From assembly GCF_003428645.1 (NCBI RefSeq), contig NZ_QVQH01000028.1, positions 1-64,000 on the forward strand: a stretch of 64,000 nucleotides of DNA, given 5' to 3'. The stretch comes from Geodermatophilus marinus (lineage in GTDB: Bacteria > Actinomycetota > Actinomycetes > Mycobacteriales > Geodermatophilaceae). Both the position numbers and the translations under genes were made by a program. The notes under the pieces are model-generated. The model did not search any database and had not been told where the DNA came from. It saw only the letters and a program-made list of their open reading frames with translations. Positions 10,567 to 19,388 of the stretch are shown in pieces (position 1 is the stretch's first letter; every line of letters begins with the position of its first letter).

Positions 10567-11370
10567 ATGACCGACGCCGTCACCGTCACCGACCTGGCCG
10601 TCGACCGCGGCACCCGCCGGGTGCTGCACGGGCTGTCGTTCTCCGTCCCGGCCGGCCAGGTCACCGGCCTGCTGGGGCCCAGCGGCAGCGGGAAGACCAC
10701 GCTGATGCGCGCGGTCGTCGGGGTGCAGCGCACGGCCGGGGGCGCGGTCGCCGTGCTCGGCCGGCCGGCCGGTTGCCCGTCGCTGCGGGCCCGCGTCGGC
10801 TACGTCACCCAGGCGCCGAGCGTGTACGCCGACCTGACCGTCCGGGAGAACGTGCGCCACTTCGGCGCCCTCCACGGCATGGGTGCCCGCGAGTCCGACG
10901 CCGCCCTGGCCGACGTGGGCCTCCTCGACGCCGCCGGCAGGCTGGTCCGCGACCTCTCCGGCGGCCAGCAGGGGCGGGTGTCCCTGGCCTGCGCGCTGGT
11001 GGCCGCCCCCGACCTGCTGGTGCTCGACGAGCCGACCGTCGGGCTCGACCCGGTCCTGCGCGCCGAGCTCTGGGCGCGCTTCCACGCCCTCGCCGCGGCC
11101 GGCACCACCCTGCTGGTCTCCAGCCACGTGATGGACGAGGCCGCCCGCTGCGACCGGCTGCTGCTGCTCCGCGAGGGGCGGCTGCTCACCGACTCCACGC
11201 CGGCCCGGCTGCGCGCCGAGTCGGGCACCGACGACCTGGAGGAGGCCTTCCTCCGGCTGATCCGCTCCTCCGAGGAGGCGGACGCGAACGAGCAGGGGCA
11301 TGGGCATCGCAGCGAGGGACGAGCGAGGAGCGGAGCGCCCCACGGGAGCGAGCAGGTGAGCCGAGCGTGA
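10567..11370 (+). CDS. ABC exporter ATP-binding protein
   Basis: A 267-residue ABC-2-type (drug or lipid export) ATPase: Walker A GPSGSGKT (37-44), signature LSGGQQGR, Walker B LLVLDEP and switch His in LLVSSHVMDEA. ATG 10567 follows GGGAGG by five bases. It pairs with the permease that starts inside its stop codon (GTGA). The last 34 or so residues (EEADANEQGHGHRSEGRA and onward) are unlike family members and are encoded by GAGCG-rich DNA resembling intergenic filler, so the tail is probably a late extension. Substrate unknown. Confidence 0.92.
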   Translation: MTDAVTVTDLAVDRGTRRVLHGLSFSVPAGQVTGLLGPSGSGKTTLMRAVVGVQRTAGGAVAVLGRPAGCPSLRARVGYVTQAPSVYADLTVRENVRHFGALHGMGARESDAALADVGLLDAAGRLVRDLSGGQQGRVSLACALVAAPDLLVLDEPTVGLDPVLRAELWARFHALAAAGTTLLVSSHVMDEAARCDRLLLLREGRLLTDSTPARLRAESGTDDLEEAFLRLIRSSEEADANEQGHGHRSEGRARSGAPHGSEQVSRA

Positions 11371-12143
11371 CCGCCCCGACCACCCACCTGAGCCCCGCGC
11401 TGACCGCGGCGACCACCGGCCGCGTGCTGCGCCAGTTGCGGCACGACCACCGCACGATGGCGATGCTCCTCGTGCTGCCGAGCCTGCTGCTCGGGCTGCT
11501 GTACCTGATCTGGTCGGACCTGCCGGCCCCGCCCGGCCAGCCGTCGACGTTCGACCGCGTCGGGCTGACGATGCTCGGCATCCTGCCGTTCGTCGTGATG
11601 TTCCTCGTCACCAGCATCGCGATGCTGCGCGAGCGGACCTCGGGCACGCTCGAGCGGCTGCTCACCACGCCGCTGTCGCGGCCGGACCTGCTCCTGGGCT
11701 ACGGCACCGCCTTCGGGCTGGCCGCGGCGCTGCAGGCCACCGTCACCGTCACCGTGGCCACCACGCTCTACGACCTCGACGTGGCCGGCCCGCCGTGGGC
11801 GGTCGTGCTCATCGCCGTGGTGAACGCCGTGCTCGGGGTGGCGCTCGGGCTGCTGGCCAGCGCGTTCGCCCGGACCGAGTTCCAGGCGGTGCAGTTCATG
11901 CCGGTCGTCGTCCTGCCCCAGTTCTTCCTGTGCGGGCTGCTGGTGCCGCGCGAGCAGATGCCCGGCTGGCTGCAGGCGGTCAGCGACGTCCTGCCCCTCA
12001 CCTACGCCGTCGACGGGCTGCAGGAGCTCGGGCGCTCGGCCGAGCCGACCGGCAGGATGTGGGTGGACGTCGCCGTCGTGGCCGGCGCCGCCCTGGTCGC
12101 CCTCGCCCTCGCGGCGGCGACGCTGCGGAGGAGGACCAGCTGA
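11367..12143 (+). CDS. ABC-2 type exporter permease
   Basis: A 258-residue membrane protein with six predicted helices and the ABC-2 family segment MLRERTSGTLERLLTTPLSRPDLLLGY, plus the typical late loop FLCGLLVPREQMPGWLQAVSDVLPLTYAVDGLQ (cited in part by position 190-222). It forms the membrane half of the exporter with the preceding ATPase. GTG 11367 overlaps the ATPase stop by four bases, which implies translational coupling. The next gene, a TetR regulator, again overlaps its stop. Confidence 0.92.
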   Translation: MTAPTTHLSPALTAATTGRVLRQLRHDHRTMAMLLVLPSLLLGLLYLIWSDLPAPPGQPSTFDRVGLTMLGILPFVVMFLVTSIAMLRERTSGTLERLLTTPLSRPDLLLGYGTAFGLAAALQATVTVTVATTLYDLDVAGPPWAVVLIAVVNAVLGVALGLLASAFARTEFQAVQFMPVVVLPQFFLCGLLVPREQMPGWLQAVSDVLPLTYAVDGLQELGRSAEPTGRMWVDVAVVAGAALVALALAAATLRRRTS

Positions 12144-12760
12144 GCGCACCCCGGCGCCGGCCGACCGGCCGGCGCCCCGGCAACCCGGACACGCGGGAGG
12201 CGGTGCTGGCCGCGGCCCGCACCGCCTTCGCCGAGCGCGGGTTCGACGGCGCCTCCATCCGGGGCATCGCCACCGCCGCGGGCGTCGACCCAGCCCTGGT
12301 GCACCACTACTTCGGCACCAAGGACAAGCTGTTCCTCGCCGCCGTCCAGGCCCCGGCCGACCCCGCCGACCTCCTCCCCGAGGTGCTCGCCGTACCGCTG
12401 GAGGGGCGGGGGCCGGCGCTGGTCCGGATGGTGCTGCAGGTGTGGGACGGACCGACCCGGCCGGCCATCCTGGCGCTGGTCCGGTCGGCGGTGAACCACG
12501 AGTGGTCGGCCAACCTGCTGCGCGAGTTCGTCCTGGCCCGGGTCATCCGCCGCGTGCTCGGCTCCCCCGGCATGCCGGTCGAGGAGCGCGACGCCCGCGG
12601 CGCGCTGGTGGCCTCCCAGGTGATGGGGCTGGTCATGGCCCGTTACGTGCTGCGACTCGAACCGCTGGCCTCGGCCGACCCCGAGACGGTCGTCGCCGCC
12701 CTCGGCCCGACGATCCAGCGCTACCTCACCGGCGACGTCGAGCTGCCCGGCGGGGCCTGA
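12140..12760 (+). CDS. TetR family regulator of the ABC exporter operon
   Basis: A 206-residue TetR protein: the helix-turn-helix segment is GASIRGIATAAGVDPALVHHYF (about residues 36-57, key GVDPALVHHYFGTK), followed by a ligand domain with SAVNHEWSANLLREF. No ATG, GTG or TTG is available before the DNA-binding domain; the start is most likely CTG at 12140, in a CTGA overlap with the permease stop and six bases after GGAGGAGG (12127-12134). It probably binds the palindrome at 10504-10541. Its 3' end overlaps the convergent thioesterase gene by 40 bp. Confidence 0.88.
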   Translation: MSAPRRRPTGRRPGNPDTREAVLAAARTAFAERGFDGASIRGIATAAGVDPALVHHYFGTKDKLFLAAVQAPADPADLLPEVLAVPLEGRGPALVRMVLQVWDGPTRPAILALVRSAVNHEWSANLLREFVLARVIRRVLGSPGMPVEERDARGALVASQVMGLVMARYVLRLEPLASADPETVVAALGPTIQRYLTGDVELPGGA

Positions 12761-13581
12761 CGCGGCAGCCGGGCCAGCTGCCGGCTGCGGGCGACCAGCC
12801 GGCCGCCGGCGTCCCAGATCCGGTAGTCCTCGTCCAGCCAGCCGCCGGCGACCTCCCCGGCGCGCGACTCCACCAGGCACCAGCCCGGGGCCGGCAGGCC
12901 GCGCACCAGGACCTGCAGCTGCACGGTCGGCGCCCAGCCGAACTCGCCCACCGCCCAGCCGGTCGGGGGCAGCACGTCGGCGAACAGCAGCAGCGCCAGC
13001 GGGTCGGGGGCGCGGCCGTCGGCCAGCCGCACCCAGCCGCGCACCACCCGCTCGGTGCCCGGCTCCCCGCGGGCCCACCCGGCCGTCGCCGGGTCCAGCC
13101 GGGTCTCCACCCGGGTGCGCAGCCCCACGGCCGGCAGCGGGTGGGCCAGCGCGGCGTCCCCGGCGGGCACGCACTCCTCGACCGGCGCCGCCTCGGGCGC
13201 GGGGTCGGCGGAGTAGACCGGCTCCTCTGCCCCGAGCGTCGCCGTGGTCACCTGCGCGGCGATCGACGGGCCCTCCGCCGTCCCGAGGAGCACCGAGCCG
13301 TGCGCCAGCGTGCGCCCGCCCGTCCCCGGGGTGACCGCGAGCGACGCCGGCCCCGGCCCGGTCGCCCGCAGGAAGGACGCCGACACCGCGACCGGGTGGG
13401 GGTGCGGGCTCCCCGCCAGCGCGGCGCGCGCCACGACGGCCAGCAGGTAGCCGCCGTTGAGCACCCCCGGGCCGACGTCCCAGCCCGGGTCCAGCGTCGC
13501 CACCAGGCCGCCGCCCTCGGCCCGGGTCACGGCGGTCGCGGCGTCGAAGGCGGATCGGTCGGGGCGGTCGGTCTGCGGCAC
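12721..13581 (-). CDS. Thioesterase family protein (acyl-CoA thioesterase, double hotdog)
   Basis: A 286-residue protein of the TesB-like/4HBT_3 type. The N-terminal hotdog shows GPGVLNGGYLLAVVARAAL and VSASFLRATGPGPASLAV; the second half has WVRLADGRAPDPLALLLFADVLPP and ends with YRIWDAGGRLVARSRQLARLP, all usual for actinobacterial acyl-CoA thioesterases. GTG 13581 has CAGTCT seven bases upstream; ATG 13611 is possible but would overlap the start of the divergent aldo/keto reductase. The exact acyl-CoA substrate is unknown. Confidence 0.82.
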   Translation of the reverse strand: MPQTDRPDRSAFDAATAVTRAEGGGLVATLDPGWDVGPGVLNGGYLLAVVARAALAGSPHPHPVAVSASFLRATGPGPASLAVTPGTGGRTLAHGSVLLGTAEGPSIAAQVTTATLGAEEPVYSADPAPEAAPVEECVPAGDAALAHPLPAVGLRTRVETRLDPATAGWARGEPGTERVVRGWVRLADGRAPDPLALLLFADVLPPTGWAVGEFGWAPTVQLQVLVRGLPAPGWCLVESRAGEVAGGWLDEDYRIWDAGGRLVARSRQLARLPRQAPPGSSTSPVR

Positions 13582-13609
13582 GGCCGCGAGACTGCCAGGC
13601 TCGGCGGAC

Positions 13610-14578
13610 ATGGAGTACACCCACCTCGGCCGCAGCGGCCTGTCGGTCTCCCGGCTCTGCCTGGGCACGATGAACTTCGGCTGGCGGACGGCGGAGCCCG
13701 ACGCGCACGCGATCCTGGACCGCGCCCTGGAGGCCGGGGTCAACTTCGTCGACACCGCCAACGTCTACGGCTTCGACGCGGGCAAGGGCCGCAGCGAGGA
13801 GGTGCTCGGCAGCTGGTTCGCCCGGGGCGGCGAGCGCCGCGAGCGCACCGTGCTGGCGACCAAGGTGTACGGGTCGATGACCGACTGGCCCAACGACACG
13901 TTCCTCTCCGCCCGCAACATCGTCCGCGCCTGCGAGGCCTCCCTGCGCCGGATGCGCACCGACTGGGTGGACCTCTACCAGTTCCACCACGTCGACCTGG
14001 CCACGCCGTGGGAGGAGGTCTGGCAGGCCTGCGAGACCCTCGTCGCCCAGGGCAAGGTCCTCTACGTCGGCTCGTCCAACCACGCGGCCTGGCAGCTGGT
14101 GGTGGCCAACGAGGCGGCGGCCCGCCGGCACTTCCTCGGCCTGGTCAGCGAGCAGTCGCACTACAACCTGCTCACCCGGCACGTGGAGCTGGAGGTGCTG
14201 CCCGCCGCCCGGCACCTGGGCGTCGGGGTCATCCCGTGGAGCCCGCTGGCGCAGGGCCTGCTGGCCGGCGTCCTCGGCGACCAGGAGGGCGACCGCCGGC
14301 ACGCCGAGCGCAACCGCGAGCGGATCGAGCGGCACCGCCCGGCGCTGGAGGCCTACGAGGCCGCCTGCCGCGACTGGGGCCTGGCCCCGGCGGACGTCGG
14401 CCTGGCCTGGCTGCTGCACCGACCGGGGGTGACCGCCCCGATCGTCGGGCCGCGGACCGCCGAGCAGCTGGAGGGGGCCCTCGGGGCGCTCGACGTCCAC
14501 CTCGACCAAGCGCAGCTCGACCGCCTCGACGAGGTCTTCCCCGGCTACCGCACGGCACCGGAGGAGTACGCGTGGTGA
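13610..14578 (+). CDS. Aldo/keto reductase
   Basis: A 322-residue NADPH-dependent reductase with the (beta/alpha)8 fold. The catalytic tetrad is visible: Asp and Tyr in FVDTANVYG, Lys in VLATKVYG, His in YQFHHVDL. The opening MEYTHLGRSGLSVSRLCLGT and the NADPH region PIVGPRTAEQLEGAL are typical of the YajO/IolS-like group. The carbonyl substrate is not known. ATG 13610 lies on the opposite strand of the alternative thioesterase start, so the two genes are tightly divergent. Confidence 0.92.
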   Translation: MEYTHLGRSGLSVSRLCLGTMNFGWRTAEPDAHAILDRALEAGVNFVDTANVYGFDAGKGRSEEVLGSWFARGGERRERTVLATKVYGSMTDWPNDTFLSARNIVRACEASLRRMRTDWVDLYQFHHVDLATPWEEVWQACETLVAQGKVLYVGSSNHAAWQLVVANEAAARRHFLGLVSEQSHYNLLTRHVELEVLPAARHLGVGVIPWSPLAQGLLAGVLGDQEGDRRHAERNRERIERHRPALEAYEAACRDWGLAPADVGLAWLLHRPGVTAPIVGPRTAEQLEGALGALDVHLDQAQLDRLDEVFPGYRTAPEEYAW

Positions 14579-14756
14579 CACTCGCGCACGCTCCGTGATC
14601 GACTGACCGCGCAGCGCGACACACCGGCCACCGGGCCCCCATGTCTGGGGAGTCGGCACCCCCTCGGCAGCGAGTCCCCGGGGCTCCGCGGCCGGCGCAC
14701 CCTCCACGCCACGAGGGCGACGGGGGTCGCCCGGCGGCGCCGGGGGGCGATGCGCG

Positions 14757-16547
14757 ATGCGGGGTGCAGCGGACGAGGGCGGGACCTGCCCGTTCACCGG
14801 GAGCAGCGGACCGGCCGGGGACGCCGGTGCGCGCTCCGGGCACGTCACCCGGCGCTCGGTGCTGACCGGGCTGGTGGCGCTGGCCGCCGTCCCGGTCCTG
14901 GGCGGGACCGCGGCCGCCGCGCCCGGCGGTCGCCGGCCCCCCACCGCGCCGCCACCAGCACCGGCCCCCGCGCCGGCACCGCGCAGGGCCGTGCGCGGCG
15001 CGCACGCCGTGGGGGCGCCGCGCGGGAGCGCCATCGCGGTCCGGGCCGGCCGGGAGAAGGAGGCGCGCTTCGGGCTGATGTTCAAGCAGCTCCCGGCGTT
15101 CGCCGCGCCCGACGCGCTGCTGACCGAGCTGGCCGCCACGATGAACGACGGCAAGGCGCCGCTCTCGGACGTCAAGGACTCCGACGTGGAGTTCGACAAC
15201 CCGGGCATCCCCGCCGGCTACATCTACCTGGGCCAGTTCATCGACCACGACATGACGCTGGACACCACGCCGTTGTCGGACCAGCAGCAGGATCCGCTGG
15301 CCATGACCAACTACGACACCCCCCGCTTCGACCTGGGCAGCGTGTACGGCAAGGGGCCGGACGGCAGCCCGGAGCTCTACGACCCCGCCCGACCCGGATA
15401 CCTGCGCACCAACGACCACGACGGCCTGCACGACCTGCCCCGCGACGACGTCGGCGTGGCCTTCCTGGGCGATCCGCGCAACGACGAGAACATCATCGTG
15501 GCCCAGCTGCACGCGGCGTTCCTCCGGCTGCACAACCGGCTGCGCGACGAGGGGCGGACCTTCCAGCAGGCCTACCACCTGGTGCGCACCCACTACCAGT
15601 GGTTGATCGTCAACGACTACCTGCCGCGCATCGTGGGGCGCGAGGTGGTCGACCGGCTGCTCCGCCGCCGCGGCTCCGGGCCCATCGAGTTCACCGGGCG
15701 CTTCTACCGGCCGCGGGACCCGCGCCGGCCCTACATGCCGGTCGAGTACTCCGGTGCCGCCTTCCGGTTCGGGCACAGCATGATCCGGGCCGAGTACGAG
15801 GTGCAGGACGGCCACACCGTGCCGCTGTTCGCCCGCGAGGGGTACCAGGACCTGCGCGGCAGCCGCCCGGTGCCGGCCGACCTCTGGATCGACTGGAACT
15901 ACTTCTTCGACATCCCCGGCATGAGCACGCCGGACGACCGCAACATGTCCCGCCGCATCGACACCCAGCTCTCGCTGCCCCTGGCCACGCTCCCGCCCAC
16001 CGTCGTCGCGCCGACCGCGGGGGCGATCACCGCGCTGGCCGAGCGCAACCTGCTGCGCGGCAAGCGGCTCGGCCTGCCGGCCGGCCAGGACGTCGCGGCC
16101 GCCATGGGGCTGCGCCCCCTGTCGAACGCCGAGCTGGGGTTGACCGGCCCGACGTGGCGGCGGCTGGGCAAGGCGCCGCTGTGGTTCTACGTGCTCAAGG
16201 AGGCCGAGCTGCTCGGCGGCACCCGGCTGGGGCCGGTCGGCGGCACGATCGTCGCCGAGGTGGTCCTCGGCCTGATGGCGTGCGACCGGACGTCCTACTT
16301 CACCACCGACCCCGGCTTCTCCCCCGGCCCCGGGTACGCGATGGGCGACTTCCTGCGGTGGGCCGACGTCATCGACCCGCGGGCCTCCGAGGGACCCGAG
16401 GACGAGGAGCTGCCCGAGGAGGAGCTCCCGGACGACGAGGAGCCGGAGGACGAGCACCCCGAGGACGAGGGGCCCGAGCTGCTCGAACCGGGTGAGGAGG
16501 TGGACCCGGCGGCGGTGTCGCCCGTCGAGGGCCCGGTGGTCGTCTGA
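14757..16547 (+). CDS. Tat-exported animal-type haem peroxidase
   Basis: A 596-residue member of the peroxidase-cyclooxygenase superfamily (An_peroxidase). A twin-arginine signal (TRRSVLTGLVALAAVPVLG, residues 31-49) implies folded export, followed by a Pro/Ala linker. The distal haem site is GQFIDHDMTLD (His164, Asp165), the catalytic Arg is in DPRNDENIIVAQLH (Arg241), and the proximal His340 lies in FRFGHSMIRAEY. The final 60 residues are very acidic (ELPEEELPDDEEPEDEHPED). ATG 14757 follows GGGGGGCG. Bacterial members oxidise halides or phenols; the role here is unknown. It stands alone, with no obvious accessory gene. Confidence 0.93.
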   Translation: MRGAADEGGTCPFTGSSGPAGDAGARSGHVTRRSVLTGLVALAAVPVLGGTAAAAPGGRRPPTAPPPAPAPAPAPRRAVRGAHAVGAPRGSAIAVRAGREKEARFGLMFKQLPAFAAPDALLTELAATMNDGKAPLSDVKDSDVEFDNPGIPAGYIYLGQFIDHDMTLDTTPLSDQQQDPLAMTNYDTPRFDLGSVYGKGPDGSPELYDPARPGYLRTNDHDGLHDLPRDDVGVAFLGDPRNDENIIVAQLHAAFLRLHNRLRDEGRTFQQAYHLVRTHYQWLIVNDYLPRIVGREVVDRLLRRRGSGPIEFTGRFYRPRDPRRPYMPVEYSGAAFRFGHSMIRAEYEVQDGHTVPLFAREGYQDLRGSRPVPADLWIDWNYFFDIPGMSTPDDRNMSRRIDTQLSLPLATLPPTVVAPTAGAITALAERNLLRGKRLGLPAGQDVAAAMGLRPLSNAELGLTGPTWRRLGKAPLWFYVLKEAELLGGTRLGPVGGTIVAEVVLGLMACDRTSYFTTDPGFSPGPGYAMGDFLRWADVIDPRASEGPEDEELPEEELPDDEEPEDEHPEDEGPELLEPGEEVDPAAVSPVEGPVVV

Positions 16548-16554
16548 CGCCGGC

Positions 16555-17124
16555 TCACCCCACCGGCCAGGACACCAGGCGCTCGTGGGTCGGCGCGGGG
16601 CCCAGCCGGCTCTCGACGAGGTCCACCGCGGTCACCACCCAGTCCGGGCCGCGGTACCCGGCCAGGCACGCCGGCAGGTCGCCGTCCGCCGGGGCGCCGG
16701 GCCGCCACCGGCCCAGGGTGAGGTGGGCCCGGTAGGGGCGGTCCTCCACGGGGAGGCGCAGCCGCCGCGCCGCGGTGGCGAGCCGCCCGGCGAGGCCGGC
16801 CAGGACGGCGGTGTCGCCGTCCACCCCCACCCAGCACACCTGCGGCCGCCGGCGGGAGCCGAACCGGCCGGCGCCGGACAGCCGCAGGGTGAACGGCGGG
16901 GTGGCGGCGACGAGCGGGCCGGTGGCGGCGACGAGGCCGGGGGTGCGGTCGGCCGGCACCGCGCCCAGGAACAGCAGGGTCAGGTGCCAGCGCCCGGGGT
17001 CGGTCCAGCGCGGCCCCCCGGGCGCGTCGCGCAGGGGGGCCAGCGCGCGGGCCAGGTCGTCCCGCGCCTCCGGGCTCGGGACGACGGCGAGGAACAGCCG
17101 CTGCGGCCGGGCGGGAACGGTCAG
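16555..17124 (-). CDS. thpR: RNA 2',3'-cyclic phosphodiesterase
   Basis: A 189-residue 2H phosphoesterase, once called 2'-5' RNA ligase. The paired catalytic motifs are HLTLLFLG and HLTLGRW, and the N-terminus RLFLAVVPSPEARDDLARAL is typical. No ATG, GTG or TTG is available near the conserved start; CTG at 17124 overlaps the stop of the preceding gene as CTGA and is the likely start through translational coupling. It is convergent with the haem peroxidase, with a 7-bp gap. Confidence 0.88.
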   Translation of the reverse strand: MTVPARPQRLFLAVVPSPEARDDLARALAPLRDAPGGPRWTDPGRWHLTLLFLGAVPADRTPGLVAATGPLVAATPPFTLRLSGAGRFGSRRRPQVCWVGVDGDTAVLAGLAGRLATAARRLRLPVEDRPYRAHLTLGRWRPGAPADGDLPACLAGYRGPDWVVTAVDLVESRLGPAPTHERLVSWPVG

Positions 17125-17513
17125 CCGCGCACCACCATGCCCGTGTCGGAGAGCGCCGCCTGCACCCGCAGCCGCTCGACGTCCCGCGCCATCCCCGGCG
17201 GCAGGTCGGCGAGCCCGTGCTCGACCTCGAGCAGCTCCGCGGCCTCGACGAGCACGTCGTCGTAGGCGGCCTGCAGCCCGCGCCGGCGGGCCATCGGCGC
17301 CCCCGCGGGCACCGAGGAGAGCTGCCGGTCGAGGCGGCGCAGGTCGGCCGCGACGCGCTCCACCGGGCGGTGGACGGGGACCGTCGGGCGCGCCCGGCGG
17401 TGGATCGGGAACCGGGTCAGCCCGCAGAACCAGCGCGCGAGCCAGCCCATCAGGGCGACCGCGCCGACGACCCCGCCGATGAGGGCCCCCAGGCCGAGGA
17501 GTGAGGTGGCCAT
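17121..17513 (-). CDS. Hypothetical membrane-anchored protein
   Basis: A 130-residue protein with one N-terminal helix (MATSLLGLGALIGGVVGAVA, residues 1-30) followed by a soluble, charged and helical region that could form a coiled coil (ADLRRLDRQLSS, YDDVLVEAAELLEVEH). The family is not recognised. The start ATG follows GGAGGCGAC. Its stop overlaps the thpR start by four bases, so the two are cotranslated; whether they act together is not known. Confidence 0.75.
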   Translation of the reverse strand: MATSLLGLGALIGGVVGAVALMGWLARWFCGLTRFPIHRRARPTVPVHRPVERVAADLRRLDRQLSSVPAGAPMARRRGLQAAYDDVLVEAAELLEVEHGLADLPPGMARDVERLRVQAALSDTGMVVRG

Positions 17514-17588
17514 GTCGCCTCCGCGGACGACTCGGGTGTGCTGAGCGCCACAGTACGTCGGCCCGCGCCGTCGTGCCGCCCCCGCCGG

Positions 17589-18950
17589 TCAGCGGCCGGC
17601 GACCTGCTGGCCGGGCGCCTGCCCGGCGGCCGCCTCCGCGGCCGCCCGCACCGGCACCGGGGGCACCGCCCGGGGCGCGATGCGCATCCTCAGCCGCGGC
17701 GGGGCGAGCCCGGCTTCCAGCCGGACCCGGTGCCGGCGGGCCAGCCAGGCCGCCGCCACCAGGCCGGCGAGCACCGCGATCGAGCCGCCGATGACGAAGC
17801 CCCAAGGGGCACCGAGGTGCTCGGCGACCCAGCCGATGAGCGGCGCACCGAGCGGCGTGCCGCCCATGAAGCAGACGAAGTACAGGGCCATCACCCGCCC
17901 GCGCATGCTGGGGTCGGCCCCGAGCTGGACGAAGCTGTTGTTGGCCACGCTGAACACCAGGGCGGCGGCGCCGGCGGGCACCAGCACGACGGCGAAGGAC
18001 ACGTGGCCCGGCATGAGGCCGCAGGCGATGGTGAGCAGGCCGAAGACGACGACGGAGACCACGAGGAACCGCTGCCGGGGCCGGGCGCTGCGCCGGGTGG
18101 AGAGCAGCGCCCCGGAGAGCGAGCCGACGGCGAAGCAGGTGGAGAGCAGGCCGAAGGCCTGGGCGCCCAGGCCGAAGACCTCGCGGGCCATCAGCGCGAT
18201 CGTGACCTGGTAGTTGAACGCGAAGGTGCCGATGACGAACGCCAGCGCCATCGCCAGCACGAGGTCGGGGTGCGCCCAGGTGTAGGCCAGCCCGGCGCGC
18301 AGCTGGCCGCGGGCGCGGGCGACCGGGGTGCTGCGCCGCAGCTCCTCCGGCCGCATGACGGCGAGGGCCGCGATGGTGCAGGCGAAGCTGGCCGCGTTGA
18401 GGGCGAACGCCGGGGCGGTGTCACCGCCCGAGGCACCGATGAGCAGGCCGGCGAGCGAGGGGCCCACCAACCGGGCGCCGTTGAAGATGCTGGAGTTCAG
18501 GCTGACGGCGTTGGTCAGCAGCTCGGGCCCGACCAGCTCGGAGACGAACGCCTGCCGCACGGGGGCGTCGACCGCGGCGACCGCCCCCAGCGAGCCGGCC
18601 AGGGCGAAGACGTGCCAGAGGGCGACGGCGTCGGTGGCGACCAGGACGGCGAGCACCAGCGCCAGCAGCCCCATGAGCCCCTGCGTGGCGATGAGCATCC
18701 GCCGCTTGTCGTACCGGTCGGCGAGCACCCCGCCGTACATCGACAGCAGCAGCGTGGGAGCGAACTGGAGGGCCGTGACCAGCCCCAGCGCCACCCCGCT
18801 GCCGCCGGAGAGCTGGAGCACCAGCCAGTCCTGACCGATCCGCTGCACCCAGGTGCCGGTGAGGCTGACCAGGTTGGCCGAGGCGTACACCCGGTAGTTG
18901 CGCACCCGCAGGGAGCGGAACGCACCGGTGGAGGAGGTGCCGGCGCTCAC
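17589..18950 (-). CDS. MFS transporter (MFS_3 type) under MarR control
   Basis: A 453-residue transporter with about twelve helices. It opens with AFRSLRVRNYRVYASANLVS and has the helix 2-3 loop GGVLADRYDKRRML and the helix 8-9 segment DPSMRGRVMALYFVCF, all usual for the EntS/MFS_3 family. The C-terminal 40 residues are Ala/Pro/Arg-rich and cytoplasmic. GTG 18950 overlaps the MarR stop as GTGA. As a marR-linked exporter it is likely a drug or small-molecule efflux pump, which is inference from context. Confidence 0.88.
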   Translation of the reverse strand: MSAGTSSTGAFRSLRVRNYRVYASANLVSLTGTWVQRIGQDWLVLQLSGGSGVALGLVTALQFAPTLLLSMYGGVLADRYDKRRMLIATQGLMGLLALVLAVLVATDAVALWHVFALAGSLGAVAAVDAPVRQAFVSELVGPELLTNAVSLNSSIFNGARLVGPSLAGLLIGASGGDTAPAFALNAASFACTIAALAVMRPEELRRSTPVARARGQLRAGLAYTWAHPDLVLAMALAFVIGTFAFNYQVTIALMAREVFGLGAQAFGLLSTCFAVGSLSGALLSTRRSARPRQRFLVVSVVVFGLLTIACGLMPGHVSFAVVLVPAGAAALVFSVANNSFVQLGADPSMRGRVMALYFVCFMGGTPLGAPLIGWVAEHLGAPWGFVIGGSIAVLAGLVAAAWLARRHRVRLEAGLAPPRLRMRIAPRAVPPVPVRAAAEAAAGQAPGQQVAGR

Positions 18951-19381
18951 CCACTCGCCAGCTTGTCCATGATCTCCGCTGCCTCGCGGAGCACCTCACG
19001 CTCCTCGGGCGTGAGCTCCTGCAGCCGGCCGGCCAGCCACGCCTCGCGTGCGCGGGCCTCGGCGTCGAGCAGGTCCTCCGCGGCCGGGGTCAGGTCGATG
19101 ACCACCTGCCGGCCGTCGGTCGGGTGCGGGCTGCGGGTGACCAGGCCCATCCCCTCGAGCGCGACGACCACGCGGGTCATCGACGGGGGCTGCACCCGTT
19201 CGTGGCCGGCCAGCTCGCCGGGGCTCATCGGGCCGTACCGCTTGAGCGTGGAGAGAGCGGCCAGGTGGGTCAGCGTGACCGACCGGTCGACGCGTTGGCT
19301 GCGCAGCCGCCGCGAGAAGCGCATGACCGCCAGGCGCAGGTCGTGGGCCAGGGCCGCGGTGTCCAGCGTCGTCCGGCTCAC
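18947..19381 (-). CDS. MarR family transcriptional regulator
   Basis: A 144-residue winged-helix repressor: RSVTLTHLAALSTLKRYGPMSPGELAGHERVQPPSMTR covers helices 2-4 (about residues 33-70; key PPSMTR recognition segment), followed by the wing SPHPTDGRQVVIDLT. It likely controls itself and the overlapping MFS gene. GTG 19381 has TAGGCT seven bases upstream (leaderless). From memory, Rv0880 of M. tuberculosis is the related gene in a comparable neighbourhood. Confidence 0.92.
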   Translation of the reverse strand: MSRTTLDTAALAHDLRLAVMRFSRRLRSQRVDRSVTLTHLAALSTLKRYGPMSPGELAGHERVQPPSMTRVVVALEGMGLVTRSPHPTDGRQVVIDLTPAAEDLLDAEARAREAWLAGRLQELTPEEREVLREAAEIMDKLASG

Positions 19382-19388
19382 GATCGTC

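Noticed and set aside
14757..14850. Catalase-peroxidase-like N-terminus (CPFTG) in the haem peroxidase
   Set aside because: The short CPF match is isolated; the haem site is of the animal peroxidase type and no KatG motifs follow.
14229..16457. A 742-codon minus-strand frame antisense to the haem peroxidase
   Set aside because: Codon positions and composition follow the peroxidase on the other strand, which has intact haem ligands.
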